Shown: positions 32,396 to 45,230, numbered from the stretch's first letter. The stretch is 64,000 bases of DNA from Geosiphon pyriformis (GCA_016748015.1 JAAOMT010000708.1:199440-263439), one strand, 5' to 3'. Notes: generated by a model from the sequence alone, not told the origin. Numbers and translations: made by a program.

Positions 32396-33169
32396 GATTA
32401 TTTGGGGTCTCAAATCAAATAACAAATTCATAACTTGGTGCTCAATATCTTGACAATACTGGTGTTACTGGTATGTTAATTGTATCTGAAGGTTTTAAAG
32501 TTGAGTCCTTTGTATAATGAACAGAGATTCAATAACAATGTAATTGGTTAGTGAGTTGTGTTCTCAATTTTTGTCTTCAGCTTGGTGGCCAGGTTATTCT
32601 GGCAGTTGTGCCCTTCTGATAAGTTATCCATTAATATATATATAATTTTACTCTTATTTCTGGGTTTTTTACCAGGCTATTCATGATGTCAATTACTCAG
32701 CACTTTAATCTTTAATCAGTTAGTATACAACAATAAAAATCAAAGAAAGAAATAAATAAAAGAAAATAAAGAAATAAGCCAAGATGATGTGTAAGCTAGT
32801 ATCTCATCAATAGCTATAATCAAGAGCTATTGTTCCAGCATGGTTAAGTATCAATTACTATCAACATGAAGTGTTAATAGTGGAGAGTGAATTTGGATGG
32901 TAAATGATTTATTTATTTAATATTTGTGGATGAAAGATTTCTAACTAAAAGATTCTGCTCTTTTTACTTCTAACACTACTGCTATATATACATAATTGAT
33001 GTTCTATGAGATCACTCACATTCCCAAGCAATGTGTTATAATTTTTTAAGCAATATGCTGTGATTTCTATTATTGTTCTATATTGCTAAGCAATGTGCTC
33101 ATGTACTACATACTATTCACTTATTGGTCTACTATTTTCCCTATATCTGTTTTCTTTTTATGAGTAATA
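32396..33169 (-). repeat. Solo LTR I inside element F
   Basis: 774 bp, TGTTACAGATG...GAGTAATA, flanked by TTAG (32392-32395) and TTGG (33170-33173), a 4-bp duplication with one transition. The Gag frame of F resumes across it. Its U3 has an AGCAATGTGCT-type array (33040-33110) like A and G. Confidence 0.85.
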
Positions 33170-33173
33170 TTGG

Positions 33174-33765
33174 TCATAATTTAAATTTTTCAAAGAAATT
33201 GTCATAAATTCCTAATAATTTGGCTTTTTTTTGATTATTTTAGAATAATATTTTGGATAATAGTGTTTTTACCATTAATGTTAATATAAATCCAGATAAT
33301 ATATGTATAATATTTTTTGGTATATAATTGTATAATAAATAAATAAGTGAAATAACTTTTGGTTTCTTCCAAATAGGCAGTTGTATTTTTCTTAATGTTT
33401 CTGTTAGAGTTTGTAATTTCTTTTTGTTTGTAAAGATGATAAAAAATTTCTGTTGAATGTATTTCTTAATTTTTCTGTTTATTTTTGTAATTAATGATAC
33501 AAACAGATATTTTGGTAAAAATATAGTGTTTTGAAATAATTTACTGTAGAAATTATTAAGAATGGCTTCTGGATTTCTTTGGTCTTCTAAATAAGATTTA
33601 ATTTTTTTGTTAATATAGAAGTTGAAAGTTGATTTTGCTGGCCAATAATTACTTGTTAGTCTGAAATAAATTTGGTAATGTTAAAATAAGAATTTGGCAA
33701 ATTCTAAATGATTTTTTTCTATAATTTCTTGATTTGCCACTTTTCTAGATGGTTAATATTAGTGC
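33174..33765 (-). pseudogene. Element F Gag N-domain, broken
   Basis: Matches the B Gag N-domain from its GTG GCA start (about 33755) to the FEKF-type end. Stops interrupt it. It joins 32395 across LTR I. Confidence 0.65.
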
Positions 33766-33804
33766 TAGTTCTTTGTTAAATTATACCTTACAGAAAGCAT
33801 CAAA

Positions 33805-34659
33805 TATTACAAGTAATTATTTAGAATATTAGAACAAATAACAAACTCATAACTTAATACTTAATAGCTAGGAATATTGGTAATTTTTGAAGGTTTTGGA
33901 GTCTAAAAATTTTGGTTGAGTCTTTTGTATAATAGACAAAGATTCAATTGATGGTTTTTTTTGTGAATTTTTTTCTGTAGCATAGTAACCAGTTTATTTT
34001 GATAGTCATGCTTTTTTGATAAGTTATTCTTAAGTTTTCTATATTTGTTTCTAAGTCTTTTATCAGACTATTTTTAATGTTAAATATTTAGCACTTAATT
34101 TTTTTAATCAATTAATAAACAACAAAAAAACAAAACAAAAAAAAATAAAAAATTAGTATTCTGTTAATAGCTGTGATTAAGAGTTATTGGTTTAATATAA
34201 TTAAGTATTAAATTTTATTAACATAAAATATTGATAATATGGAATGAATTAATATTTTTTTAATCAAGTAATAAATTGAATAATAATTAAATATTTTATT
34301 AATATTAATGTAATTCGATTTTAAATTATAGAAAAATATCTTTTGAAAAGAGGAGTAAGAAATAAGTAGTTATTATTAGCTACTGTTTTGTCTAAGTTAA
34401 ATATTTTTTCTGTTTTTAATACTCTTATTATTTATAGATAATTTATGTTATACAAGATTTTTTGAAATTTTTCAATTTCTTTAAAAAAAATTCTGGAATT
34501 CTGAAATTCTGTAATTTCTTAAAAAAAATTCTAGAATTTTGAGATTTTGAAATCTTGCAATTTTTCAAGAGAAATCCTGCAATTTTTTTCTTTTTATTAT
34601 GCTTATTTCTGATTGGTTATTTTACTTACTATTGTAATTTCTAATTTCTATGAGTAACA
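33805..34659 (-). repeat. 5' LTR of element F
   Basis: 855 bp from TATTACAAGTAATTATTTAG to GAGTAACA, with the PBS complement (AGAAAGCATCAAA) immediately left of it. GGAATTC-type array near 34480-34590. Confidence 0.8.
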
Positions 34660-36851
34660 GTAACAAATAATTTATTTTTCATGATAGTTGCTACTGAAAT
34701 GTTGTTGGTAAGTAGTTGTTTTGATAATTTTAGATTGTTGAATTGAGTATTTTTTGGAGTAACTAAAAGACTTAAATAGTTTTAAGAATTTGGATTTTGG
34801 ATGTACCTATTTTCTGAATTTTTTGAGCATAATTCTAATAACTGGTTTATAAACTGAAGATTGATTAGTGCATAACTATTACTGATCTCCAATTTTGTTG
34901 AATATGGATAATTCTTGGTCTTTGAATTCTGTTTGATATTAGCACAGTATTTTGGGACAGTATTTGAATTGGTTGAGACTAATAGATTATTTGTAGCTGT
35001 GATTAATATATTATTAATATTGAAGTTTAATAAATAAGAAGTAAATATATTAGTTGTTATATTATTAATATGTAATAGTATTGATATTAGTATAGTTTCA
35101 ATGACAAGTTTTTTGGCATAATTTGGAATTTAAAACCTGCAATTAGGGTTTCTATATTGGTTTTTTAATTATAAGTATTAAATTTGGCATAACAATCTGC
35201 TTTTAAATAGTTTTGTTTACTGCAATAATGGCAATTATATATTTCTTACTGTCATAATTGGTTTACTAATTATAATAACAGATATAACTAATTCTGAAAG
35301 CAATTAAAATTTTCTAAACTGTTGTAATATTGAAAAAGCTAATAGATTATTGGACTGTTAATTAAATATCTCTTTAATTTTTGGTTGATCAAATTACTAA
35401 ATTGTTTCAGCTTAAAATCTAATTCAAATGATTTATTTATTACTATATTTACAGTTTAGATGTAGTTGGCTTTGAGTTCAGCCAATTCAAAATCTCAGAC
35501 ATATATAACTGTGTTTTGAAGAGTATTTGGGTGTAATAGGCATATTTATTATAACAAACTGTTGCATAAACTGAGAATAAATTGGTTCAGAATCTGTAAT
35601 ACTGTAAAGTAGTTAGTGTTTACAGCTTGTATTTAGTGCAAATTTCAATAGAAGTATTCTAAGTAAGTAGTAACTGCTTTATTATTGCCTTATTTAATAA
35701 TGATAAAACCAGTTAACAAGTGATTGATATTGTTATAATTGCTAAAATATTATAGAAATATGATTTTAAACATGTCAAAATTTTGGGATTTATTTACAAG
35801 GCTTTAATATTACAAGTTTACAATATTTTACAAGAAGTATAAGATGATTTGAAGAGTTTTAATGTCATTTTATCTATTGACTATAATGGTTTTTCTACAT
35901 CATTTAGCTATGCTTGAGCATTGTTTTCTTTGCCAATAAATTTTTCAAGTTTAATAATTGGTATATATGCTATTTGTGCCAGTTGTTATTGTTGTAGTTG
36001 TTAAAAAATGATGATTAGTGCTACTAACAATTAATAAATCAAGATAACTGGAAGTAAGTATTGTTAAAAAACAAGAACAGAATTTGAATTATTTGAGTTT
36101 TATTGAGTTTAAACAATTAGAGTTTAGATTTTTAAATTATTTGGAATTGGATTTTGATTATTATTTTTCTAATTACTGTTTTTTTTTTGAATTAGTGTCT
36201 ATTTAATTATTGTTAGATCCGAAATTTTGTTAGAATAACAGTAATTGAAGTTTTAATGAAATTGTTAATTATAATTTAAATCCTTTAAAAAAATTGCCAT
36301 AGATTCTTAATAATAGTGTTTTTAATATGAGTATTGCTGTTAATATTATTTAAATAGTGCTTTTAGATATATAATAATATAATAAGTTAATAGATAAAAC
36401 AACTTTTAATTTCTTTTAAGTAAGTGGTTGTATTTTTTTTAAGGTTTTTGCTGGAGTTTATAGCTTTTTTTTTTATTAGTAAAAGTAATGAAGAATTTCT
36501 GTTTGGATAAGTTTTGATCTTACAATTTATCTCTGTAATTATTGAGACAAAACTATGATTTTGTGGAAAACTGATATATTGTAATAACTTGCTGTAAAAA
36601 TTTCTAATGATGGTTTTTAGATTTTTTGGCCTTCTAAGTAGTGTATAATTTTTTTATTTATGTAGAAATTAAAGACTAATTCTGCTGACCAATAATTATT
36701 TGTTAATTTAAGATAAGTTTGGTAATATTGAAATAAAAATTTGGCAAATTCCAAATAGTTTGTTTTTGTTATTTTTAATTCTGCCACTTTTTTAAATAAT
36801 TGATGTTGATACTGGTTTTTTATTAGATTATACTTTACAAAAAGCACTAAA
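34660..36851 (-). pseudogene. Copy K gag-protease remnant
   Basis: Minus-strand internal part from protease N-terminus (left edge, abutting LTR F) through knuckle (about 35190-35260), capsid (35340-35950), linker and Gag N-domain to the PBS. The stop at 36203-36205 (TAA) is at the same codon as B 9515. The rest of the element is missing at the left edge. Confidence 0.7.
36617..36847 (-). CDS. gag: Copy K Gag N-domain start piece
   Basis: 76 open codons with a GTG GCA region followed by TNYLEFAKFLFQYY and VFNFYINKKI, the N-domain signature. In K the frame is open upstream to near the PBS, again without an ATG. Confidence 0.6.
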   Translation of the reverse strand: MLFVKYNLIKNQYQHQLFKKVAELKITKTNYLEFAKFLFQYYQTYLKLTNNYWSAELVFNFYINKKIIHYLEGQKI

Positions 36852-37561
36852 TATTGCAGGTAATTATTTAAAATATTGGAGCAAATAACAAATTCATAAT
36901 ATGATATTCAATAGTTGTTTAATGTTGGTAATTTCTAAAGATTTTGAAGTCTAAAAAGTTTAATTAAGTTTTTTGTATAATAAACAGATATTTAATTGAT
37001 AGTTTTCTTCAATTTTTGTCTTTAGTACAGTGGTCAGTTTATTTTGGCAATTATGTTTTTCTGGTAAGCTATTTTTAAGTTTTCTACTCTTGTTTTATAG
37101 GTTTTTTACCAGACTATCCTTAATATTAATTACTTAGTGCTTAATCTCTTAATCAATTAATAAACAATAAAAAAATAAAATAAAATAAAATAAAATAAAA
37201 TAAAAATAAGAAAAAAAATAAGAAATTAATATCTTGTTTATAGTCATAATTAAAAGTTATTGGTCTAGTGTAATTAAGTATTGAATTCTATTAACATGAA
37301 TTGTTAATAATACAGAAGTGATTAATATTTCTTAATTAAATAATAATAACATAGATTTAAATAATAATAAATATTTTTATTGATATAAATATAATTTTAC
37401 TTTAAGTTATAGAAAACTATTTTTTGAAAGAAAAAGTATTAAATAATTACTTGTTTTTAACTACTATTCTTAATTTTTTTTTTGCTTTTAATGCTTTTAC
37501 TATGCTTCTTTCTTATTGGCTATTTTTTTATCTATCATAATTTCTATTTTTATAAGTAATA
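36852..37561 (-). repeat. 5' LTR of copy K
   Basis: About 710 bp from TATTGCAGGTAATTATTT to TATAAGTAATA, with a shorter U3 than other LTRs and an (AAAAT)n tract at 37170-37205. Confidence 0.7.
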
Positions 37562-38188
37562 GTGTTTTTCTATAAATTAATACAACAACAATAACTTCAA
37601 AATAGCAGCTTTAACAAACACAACTATTTTAAAATATTATTAATTGATTTATATCTATTGTAAACAAAAATTTAACATTTTAGACAAAATCAAAATTTTC
37701 AAAAAAACACTTTATCAATACATTAAAATCATATTAATAACTATTTTTTTAAAGATTACAACATATTTAAAGTCAAAAAAAGCAAAATAAAAACTTGTTA
37801 TATTATTTTTATTTAAGTATTAAAGATTTTAATAACCAAACACTTAATATTTATTTTCAAAAACTTGACTTTAATATTATTTAATATTGTAAAAAAAAAT
37901 ACTTAATACAATTTAAATTCTTTTTTGACTTAGAATTTAAATTAAAAAACAATAAACAAAAACAAAAACAAAATTCTAAAACCATTTATAAATACTTTTC
38001 AAACTACAGCCAAACATTTACAAATATCTAAGCAAAAAACAAATATTAAATTATCATTTTTAATTATATTATTTTTAATTTTACTTATCTAATCACAAAT
38101 ACCAAATTTTTTATTTATTTGTTTTAAAACCAAAAAATTTTCATTTATCTAAAAGTTCTACTTAATAGCAAAAACCAATTTTAACCAG
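37562..38188. other. Unassigned AT-rich segment
   Basis: 627 bases between LTR K and LTR L with no long ORF. The minus strand has T-rich coding-like texture (a VKAAILKLLLLY reading near 37570-37610) that could be decayed LINE, but I cannot align it. It is the only clearly unplaced piece between two gypsy elements. Confidence 0.4.
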
Positions 38189-39259
38189 TATTACAGATAA
38201 ACTTGGTGGGTAATAGAGATAGTAATATTTGGTGTTCTCAATTATTGGTAATGCATCTTCCGCATAATTCTGTTGACTTAGTCTTGATTATCAGTCTCTA
38301 AAGGTCTATTTCTGAATGTGAATTTATCCATTGAGTTCTTTGATTATAAGGCACAGAGTTCATTTTTCGTCAATTGCAATGTTTTCTGTAAATGTGAGTT
38401 TTTTTCTCCGAGCTAATAAGCACAGTCATTAGGGTCTGGTGGTGTCTTTTTGCTCTTCTGGTAAGCTAACAAGATAACATTAATATCCAAAACTTAGGGG
38501 GAGCCTCTCTCTTTTACCAGGCTATCATGAAGTCTATTCCCAGACAGTCGATTTTACTATGTTGTCACTCCACAAAAGAAAATAAGAAAGAAAGAAAAAG
38601 AAAAAAAAGAAAAAGATATATTAGTATCGTCAATTGCTATGATCAAGAGTGATTGGTCCAAATTGTTAATAGTCCAAGGCAATTATGCTAAGAGCATCTG
38701 TTCTAAAACAAAGGTACAAAACAATAGTTAATTCACGTAAATTCCACACAGTTTAAGAACATGAATTTGTAATTCTGATTTCTTTAATAATTGATTTATT
38801 TCAGAAGATGAATATAGAAATATAATAAATGAGGAGGGGTAATAGATATTTGTTTTTTGTTTAGTAATTCATATCTATCTGTCTGTCTTTTTTCTTCTAC
38901 AACTACTTGCTTTTATACATTTTTTTGGTTTTACAAAATTGCTTCTAATTGTTTTGTTATTACTAACTATTGTTTTTGTTATTTCTGTTATTGCATTGTT
39001 CTTCTATGTTATTTCTAGTTATCTTATATTATAACACGTTATCTAGTATTATTACATATTATTCTGTGTTGTTCTCTGTTATAACACATTATCTGGTATT
39101 ATTACATATTATTCTGTGTTATTTTATGTTATAACGTATTATTCTGTGCTATCCTAAATTATAACATGTTATTCAATATTATTGCATGCTATTCTGTGTT
39201 ATGTTACATTCTGGTCATGTTTTTTTTAACTTCGGATTGCTTTTTCTACTCAGGTAATA
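38189..39259 (-). repeat. 3' LTR of element L
   Basis: 1071 bp, TATTAC...GGTAATA on the plus strand. Contains a tandem repeat of about 50 bp (39017-39210) with TTATAACACGTTATCTAG and ATTCTGTGTTATT blocks. Confidence 0.88.
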
Positions 39260-39390
39260 TTATCCCTCTCTTTTTAGTATTGAGCTCCTGCAAAATCATA
39301 TGTATTTGTTCCTATGTTTTTGTTTGTGTAATATTCGATAGTTGCATTGAGTATTGTTTTTCATAAGTCTTTAAACTGTCAATTGGTAAT

Positions 39391-39882
39391 TTATCCTATG
39401 TTGTTAACTGTTATTGTTTTTATAGATCTATATAACAATACATTTAAACAATGTTGGAAAGTGGTGTATAATTGATATACTGCTTTGTAATATAGGGTCA
39501 GGTTGCTTCTTCCTATGAATTTTTCTACTTGTTGCATTGCTTCTTTATTGAAAGTTTTCTGGCTGAGGTCTTCATATAATGTCTTCAAATCTAGTTGTTT
39601 ACCAATTTTGTAGAACCAATATACTGGAGGAAGTCTTTCTTTCCATTCCTGGGCATTGTCAGGTGTCCACTCTCCTGTTTTGGAGAGTTTGGTCCCACAA
39701 GCTAAAGCTTTTTTTATTTCTTCTAGCTCGGGAACCAAGTATCTTCTTTTATAAAATAATTCTCGTTTCTCCACGTTTTCTTCAAGCCCCACCCAAGACA
39801 AATTAATTCTTTTTTGTAAAATTCCTTTCTCGGGCAGAGTGTAAAGATGAGAATGGTTAGTTCTAGTTGAACTTTTGCCCAT
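39391..39882 (-). CDS. Post-integrase tail domain of element L
   Basis: 163 open codons between the GPY/F module and the 3' LTR. Segments LDLKTLYEDL, FNKEAMQQVEKFIG and YKAVYQLYTTFQ align with B 16850-17060 and with A. Upstream it has WVGLEEN and a charged helical stretch. No membrane segment. It stays open although most of L is broken. Function unknown. Confidence 0.65.
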   Translation of the reverse strand: MGKSSTRTNHSHLYTLPEKGILQKRINLSWVGLEENVEKRELFYKRRYLVPELEEIKKALACGTKLSKTGEWTPDNAQEWKERLPPVYWFYKIGKQLDLKTLYEDLSQKTFNKEAMQQVEKFIGRSNLTLYYKAVYQLYTTFQHCLNVLLYRSIKTITVNNIG

Positions 39883-40149
39883 CTCTTCCTTCTTTTTATC
39901 TCTATATCTTATTTTTTTTCTATCAATTATAATTTTTACTTGAGATGTTGATTTTTGAATTGTTTCAAATAATTGTTTAGATAATTTTAAAATTTGATCT
40001 GAAAGATCTATGTTGAAATTTCTATTGTTTCTTGCTGCTTTTCAGATGCTATATATATTTGAATTTTTCACTTTAATTTGCTGTACATTGTCTATATTTT
40101 GATGACAATGATTGGTTCTAGATCTCATGGTATATTTTCTGGTCTGATT

Positions 40150-40470
40150 AATGAAATTTGTGTTCCTAGTTAAGGTACTGATGACAATGATTCTTGTTTT
40201 GTATGATAAATTTTTAACCAATTTTCATGTGCTACTTTTTTTAAAATTCTGTTTTCCAATCGTAATTTGTAAGCTCTATTTTCTAATGATTCATGTATGT
40301 AGAATAGACCATCCCACTTTGGGTCAAACTTTCCACTCCACTGTTTCTCCACTTTTGTATGATGTAACAGTACCTGGTCTCCAATCTTGAATTCCATTGG
40401 TTGTTTTGATAGGCAGTTATTATGTCTTTCTTTTTGTTGTTCTTGAGCATGACTAATATTGTCAGCTGCT
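40150..40470 (-). CDS. Integrase GPY/F module of element L
   Basis: The open piece 40170-40397 reads MEFKIGDQVLLHH, KQWSGKFDPKWDG and AYKLRLENRIL, the C-terminal integrase module, matching B 16230-16400. It confirms that the B stop at 16286 was a Trp. A stop and frame change separate it from the core. Confidence 0.75.
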
Positions 40471-40475
40471 GTTCT

Positions 40476-41330
40476 TCAATTGCCTTCCAATGTTTTCATT
40501 AGCTCAAAATTTTCTTCGTTGATTGTTTTTGTTGAGTATAATAGTATCACTTGTTCAATTGGTAATATAGCTTTTCTTCTATAGATTAGTTCGAAGAGTG
40601 TGAACTGAGTCATATTTTGTTTCAATGTTCGGTATACAAAAAGTACAGAAGGTATGAATAAGTCCCATTCTTGTTTGTTTTCATGACTTATTTTTGCTAG
40701 TGCTTTATACAGTGTTTGGTTAAATTGTTCTACCAGTCTGTTCATTTGTGAGTGGTATGGTGACGATAAGAGTCATTTTATTCTAAACTATTGGCTTAGT
40801 TCAGTTAGTGTATTATTAACAAAATGTGTTCCTTGATCAGATAATAATTCTTTTGGACATCCATGTTGGCAAATTAAGTCTTGATGCACAAATTCAGCTA
40901 CTGTTTTGGCATTGGCCACTTAGATTGCTCTGGTTTCTGACCATTTTGTAAGATAGTCTACAGCTACAGCAATATAGCAATTTCCTTAGGATGTAATTGA
41001 GAGAGATCCAACCAAATTGATCCCAATTCTATCAAATAGATTTCCAACTGGAATGGATCAAAATAGTTCTGTTGATTTTGCTCCTTCTTTTCACTGGCAT
41101 GTGTTACAATTGAGCATGTATTTGAAAATGTCTTTGTACATTAGTGGCCAATAATATAAATTTAGTGTTTTTTTGAGGGTAGCATCCTTGTTAAAGTGTC
41201 CTATGGTTGGATCAGAATGCATATTATGTAATATAGTTTCCTTTTCACTGTTCTTTATAACTTATTGTGAGGTGGGACGGTTTCAACGTTCTCATCAATA
41301 TAGTTGGTTGTCTTGAATAAAATAATTTTG
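40476..41330 (-). pseudogene. Integrase HHCC and core of element L
   Basis: CQ-containing zinc region near 41100, GINLVGSL (first core Asp changed to Asn) near 41020, LLSDQGTHFVN near 40820 and LVEQFNQTL near 40725. Open piece 40476-40745 covers the end of the core. Stops and frameshifts. Confidence 0.78.
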
Positions 41331-41559
41331 GGCTTGTTTTCATATGGTATCTTGTTCCTATTAAGATAATATCTCCTTGAAATGTAGTGTCAATAGGTAC
41401 TGATGTAGTCATTGATAAGTGAGTGTGTCTATGGGTCTGGGATTAGATTTGTGGCATTCTCGACAAACTGTCAACATTGGTGTTCTTAGATCCTTTCTTG
41501 TAATAGATTTTGAGTGGAAATTGTTGTAGATAAGTACTTCATCTTGCATATTTTCCTTC

Positions 41560-41990
41560 TAATTGTAAATTATTAAGTAATCATATAAGTTCTTTGTGAT
41601 TGATATATAGGTCAAATGGTTGACTGAAGTAATTTTTCCAAGTCTGTATGGCCCAATAAATGACAAGACATTTCAGATCTGTTGTGCTGTAATTTTTTTT
41701 TGCCAGGCTCATGCTGTGACTGGTGTAAACAACTGGATGTTTTCTATTGTCTGGTCTTATCTGGGATAATACTGCTCCTAGAGCATTTTTCAAGGTGCCT
41801 GTAACAACAATAAACCGTTTAATAAAATCTGAGTAAATCAGGATGAGGGATGTGATCAAACACTGCTTGAGATAGTCAAATGTTTTCTGTTGATCTTCCT
41901 TCCACAAGTACAGTATATATTTGGACAACAAATAATGAAGTGGTTTTGTGATGTTCAAAAAACCTTTGACAAATCAACAATAATAGCCTG
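41560..41990 (-). pseudogene. RNase H of element L
   Basis: The open piece 41581-41958 shows ALGAVLSQ, PVVYTSHSMSLAKKNY, LKCLVIYWAI and YINHKELI. The first catalytic Asp (TDAS in B) is Gly, the Glu site is Lys and TDHK reads INHK, so all three visible metal ligands are lost. Confidence 0.75.
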
Positions 41991-41999
41991 CCAATTCTA

Positions 42000-42760
42000 G
42001 AAATCTTTGTAATTCTCTAAGGTTGATTGGGACTGGAAAATTTTTGACTTTTCAGACCTTATCTGGATTGGGTTTGACTTTGTCTTTGCCAATTACATGT
42101 CCTAGGAACTTTAACTTGGTTTTTCCAAAGAAGCATTTATTGGGGTTGAATTTCAATTCGGCACTACAAAGGCATTTGAAGACTTGTTGCAGATGGAGCA
42201 AATAATCATCGAACATTTCAGAGAAAACATTGGTATTGTTTAGATATACTATGACTGATTTCCACAGGATTCCTTTGTATATGATATTCATGAGGTGCTG
42301 GAACATAGTGGGAGCATTACAGAGTCCAAAAGACATTATATTAAACTCAAAGTTTCCATCTTGAGTAGTGAACACTGTTTTTTTTTTGTCTTTGGGATTC
42401 ATTTCAACTTGCCAGTAACTACTTGCTAAATCTAATGACAAGAACCATTTCTTTTTCTCTAGATTATCCAGAATTTCTTGGATTGAGGGAAGTGGAATAA
42501 CTATCTCCTCATGTGACACTATTTAGTTTTCAGTAATCTATGCAGAATTGCACCTTTCCATTTTTCTTGATAACCAAGACTATTAGGAAGAACCAAGGGC
42601 TTAATAATTTTTTGATCAGGCTATTGTCAAGCATTCATTGGACTTCTTGTTTAATAAAGTTGTTGCCAGATGGGAGTATTCGGTAAGCTCATTGTTTAAT
42701 AGGTCAAGTGTCTCCCATATTAATCTAATGCTTTACAATGTCAGTGTGTCCAAATTCATT
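42000..42760 (-). pseudogene. pol: Reverse transcriptase of element L
   Basis: The open piece 42052-42519 covers LSLDLASSYWQVE (motif A intact), MSFGLCNAPTMFQ, motif C YLNN at 42235-42246 and LKFLGHVIGKD. Finger motifs lie to the right, with stops. Motif C carries Asn at both Asp positions. Confidence 0.82.
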
Positions 42761-42829
42761 TTTGCTGGCAAAAATATTAACATACTGATTCAGAAGGACT
42801 TTGAGTTGCATTTGTTGTAGGGTACTTAA

Positions 42830-43720
42830 GTTTCCTAAATTCAATTTATGGATCTCCTTTGGTGTAAACAAGTAACTTTCTTTTGACAAATTCTATACTT
42901 GTGAAATAATGTTGCAAAATAGGAATAGCTGTGTAAAATCTGGAATGGACTAGGGTTTTTTGGAATGTTAAATGTCCAGTGAGATGGAACCAATGAGGGT
43001 TCCTTCAGAGATTTCAATTACATCTTCTGTGGAATTGTGGATAAGGATTTTGAAGTGTTTATGGGCTTTGGCCAGTAGATATAAGTTAGCAACGTTGGCT
43101 AGAGAACAGATTTTAGGATCAGTTTTAAATAACAGGGCTTGATCTTGGATCTTTTGATTTATCTTAAGGAGGTATTGTTGGTAAGAGGGAATGGAGATGA
43201 CTGTGTCAGTATAGATAAGTTCTATTTGGTTACTGTCTTTCTCCGTGAAATTGATTGGTATATTTTCTCTTTCACTTGATTCAAATCCATTGATTCCTCA
43301 AGCAGTGAGGCCTAATTCTATTTGGGTTGTTATCAGGGTTAATTGGGGTATTTTGACTAGGGGTAGGAAGATAGCTTGGGCAATCTTTTTTTGTGATTTT
43401 ATTTTGTAGAGTTGGTCTGAATTGTTCTGTAGCATCATAATGATGTTTCCCATGTAACCAGCATTAATGATTCCTCCTTTTACATCGATTTTTTTCTTGG
43501 CTAGACTAGATCAAGAGGCAACTTGTACTATTGTATTAATAGAAATTTCTAACACTATTTTAAGATCTATTTTTACAAGGGAATATGGGGCTATAATAAT
43601 GGGTAATTGTCCAGAGTATTGTAGGTTAAAACTAACATCAGTGTCATGCATTTTTTTGGAGCAAATTCTTTTTTTATTGTCACTGTACCATTTTAGCACT
43701 AGTTTTTTGGATAGGTCGGA
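42830..43720 (-). pseudogene. dUTPase-like domain of element L
   Basis: Open piece 43511-43699 has LKWYSDN, HDTDVSFNLQY (motif I) and IDLKIVLEI. Further left, GGIINAGYMGNIIMML gives motif III with Asn at 43463-43465. The C-terminal extension reaches 42840 with TPKEI following YLF. Same position as in B, between Cys-rich region and RT. Confidence 0.78.
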
Positions 43721-44800
43721 ATACGCAAGATACTGTTCTGTTTTGGTCTCCTCAGTTGGATCTTAAAATGATGTGTCCTCAATGGTCAATTCTTTTTCTT
43801 CCTCGAGCTCAAGTAGTTTGGTAATTAGGAACAGTATTTTTGGAGGCAGATTGAACATAAGATCACATTCATCACAGTACTGGAAGTGACAAGAAATTAA
43901 ACAATGATCACACAGTTTCGTATTTAAGTCAGCTAGTCTCTGTTTTTGTTCTTCTCAAGTTGGGGCCAATTCTTGATAATGGTCCTAAAATGCATCTGGG
44001 TTATCCATGAAAAAATCTTCAATAAGGTAATTGGTTCTATTATATTTGAGTACAAATAGATTTTCTTTGATTTCTCATATTTCGCTAAGTGTGGCACTTT
44101 TGGCTTTGGCACTGGCCATTTTTCATATTTTGTGCTCATTGTATGGGTAACTGTCCAATTAATTAAGTGCTTGTCTCTAGGCATCCTCAATTGGGGTTCC
44201 CTTTTGTACCCAATCATTGATCAAGATGGACTATTGACATGCTTTGTCACATGTTCCTTCTCTGCCAGGTACATTATTCCAGAATTTTTCATCTGACAGG
44301 ATCTTACCACAGACAAAACATGATGTACTGTTCTATTTGCCTTGTTATTTTGGTTTTCTGAATCTTTCCATTATGCATGGTCTGCAATAGTATTTTGTGG
44401 CAGTTGGCCATTCTTTATTATCTCCTATACACATGCCCATAGAGGATAACTTTTTTCCACAGTCAACACAGTTTAATTTCAGGGTTCAATAACATTGACT
44501 TTCTTGACTTGGGGCAGAATAGCCTGCAGATGCTGATTGTAGTTTTTCTTCTGCTTTTCCCTTTCTTTTTTCTTCCCAAGTTGGTAATAAGAGTAACTCT
44601 GTTCGGAAATCATCTGCCCATGAAACCTGATAGGTTTCTATGGTTGGTGGTAGTGTTGTGTCTTTGAATTCAATTAGCAGTTCCTCTGAGCTTTGAACTT
44701 GGAAGTGTCTACATGTAGCCAGAACTTGGGCATGTTGTCTATTAAAAGTAATCTGTAATTTCTGTGTGTTCCAGTCAAGAGTGGCATGGGCTTTGGCCAA
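43721..44800 (-). pseudogene. Cys-rich domain of element L
   Basis: The open piece 44486-44800 holds the protease end (LDWNTQKLQ) and the acidic stretch (YQVSWADD). Left of it the frame reads CVDCGKKLSSMG, YCRPC, CFVC and TCDKAC (44220-44490), then LCDHCLISC and YCDECDL (43870-43930). The Cys pattern and spacing match B 11985-12605 although the families differ, so this is a real domain. Confidence 0.68.
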
Positions 44801-45230
44801 CCAGTCATTTCTGATGAGGGCTTAATATTGTGTGGCTTTCATTACCAGGACTTTAATAGGAATCTGGATTCTATTGATCTCGAAGAGGAAATTATTGATT
44901 TCTCCAATGGGAGTCTTGGTATTGCCATCTGCAGTGATAATTTGGGCAGTTGTGGCACAATCTATTCAGTGATTGATTCATAAGTTGTTTCATTATTATA
45001 CTGCCCACTGAACCACTGTCTAAAATTAACTTAATATCTATGTTCCTAACTTTAGCATTAGTGTACAGAGCCATGATTAGTTTATCCTGATTAATGGCGG
45101 CTCCACTGAAAAGGCTAGTGGTATTTAGGTGGTCAATGTCAAAAAGAAATATGGCAGCAAGGGTAGTGTCTTTAGTAATGGTAACAGGTGGAATGGTATT
45201 GTTGATTTGATTTTACCTTGAAGGGGTGGG
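44801..45230 (-). pseudogene. Protease of element L
   Basis: Open piece 44892-45074 contains KLILDSGSVGSIIM with the Asp-Ser-Gly intact; the right context matches B 11230-11510. A frame change follows the active site. Confidence 0.75.

Larger units (their letters stand above)
28256..34659 (-). mobile_element. Non-autonomous gypsy element F (no RT, RNase H, integrase)
   Basis: Minus strand: 5' LTR 33805-34659, PBS, Gag N-domain, capsid, knuckle, protease, Cys-rich region and dUTPase start, then directly the last bases before the 3' LTR (28256-29035). Internal part is 29036-33804, including solo LTR I. The fusion of dUTPase N-terminus to the 3' end is the same as in element G. Flanks do not show a duplication. 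Confidence 0.75.

Noticed and set aside
43933-44217. Minus-strand 94-aa ORF in the Cys-rich region of L
   Set aside because: It is out of frame with the segment that aligns with B 12260-12540; its residues do not match any copy.
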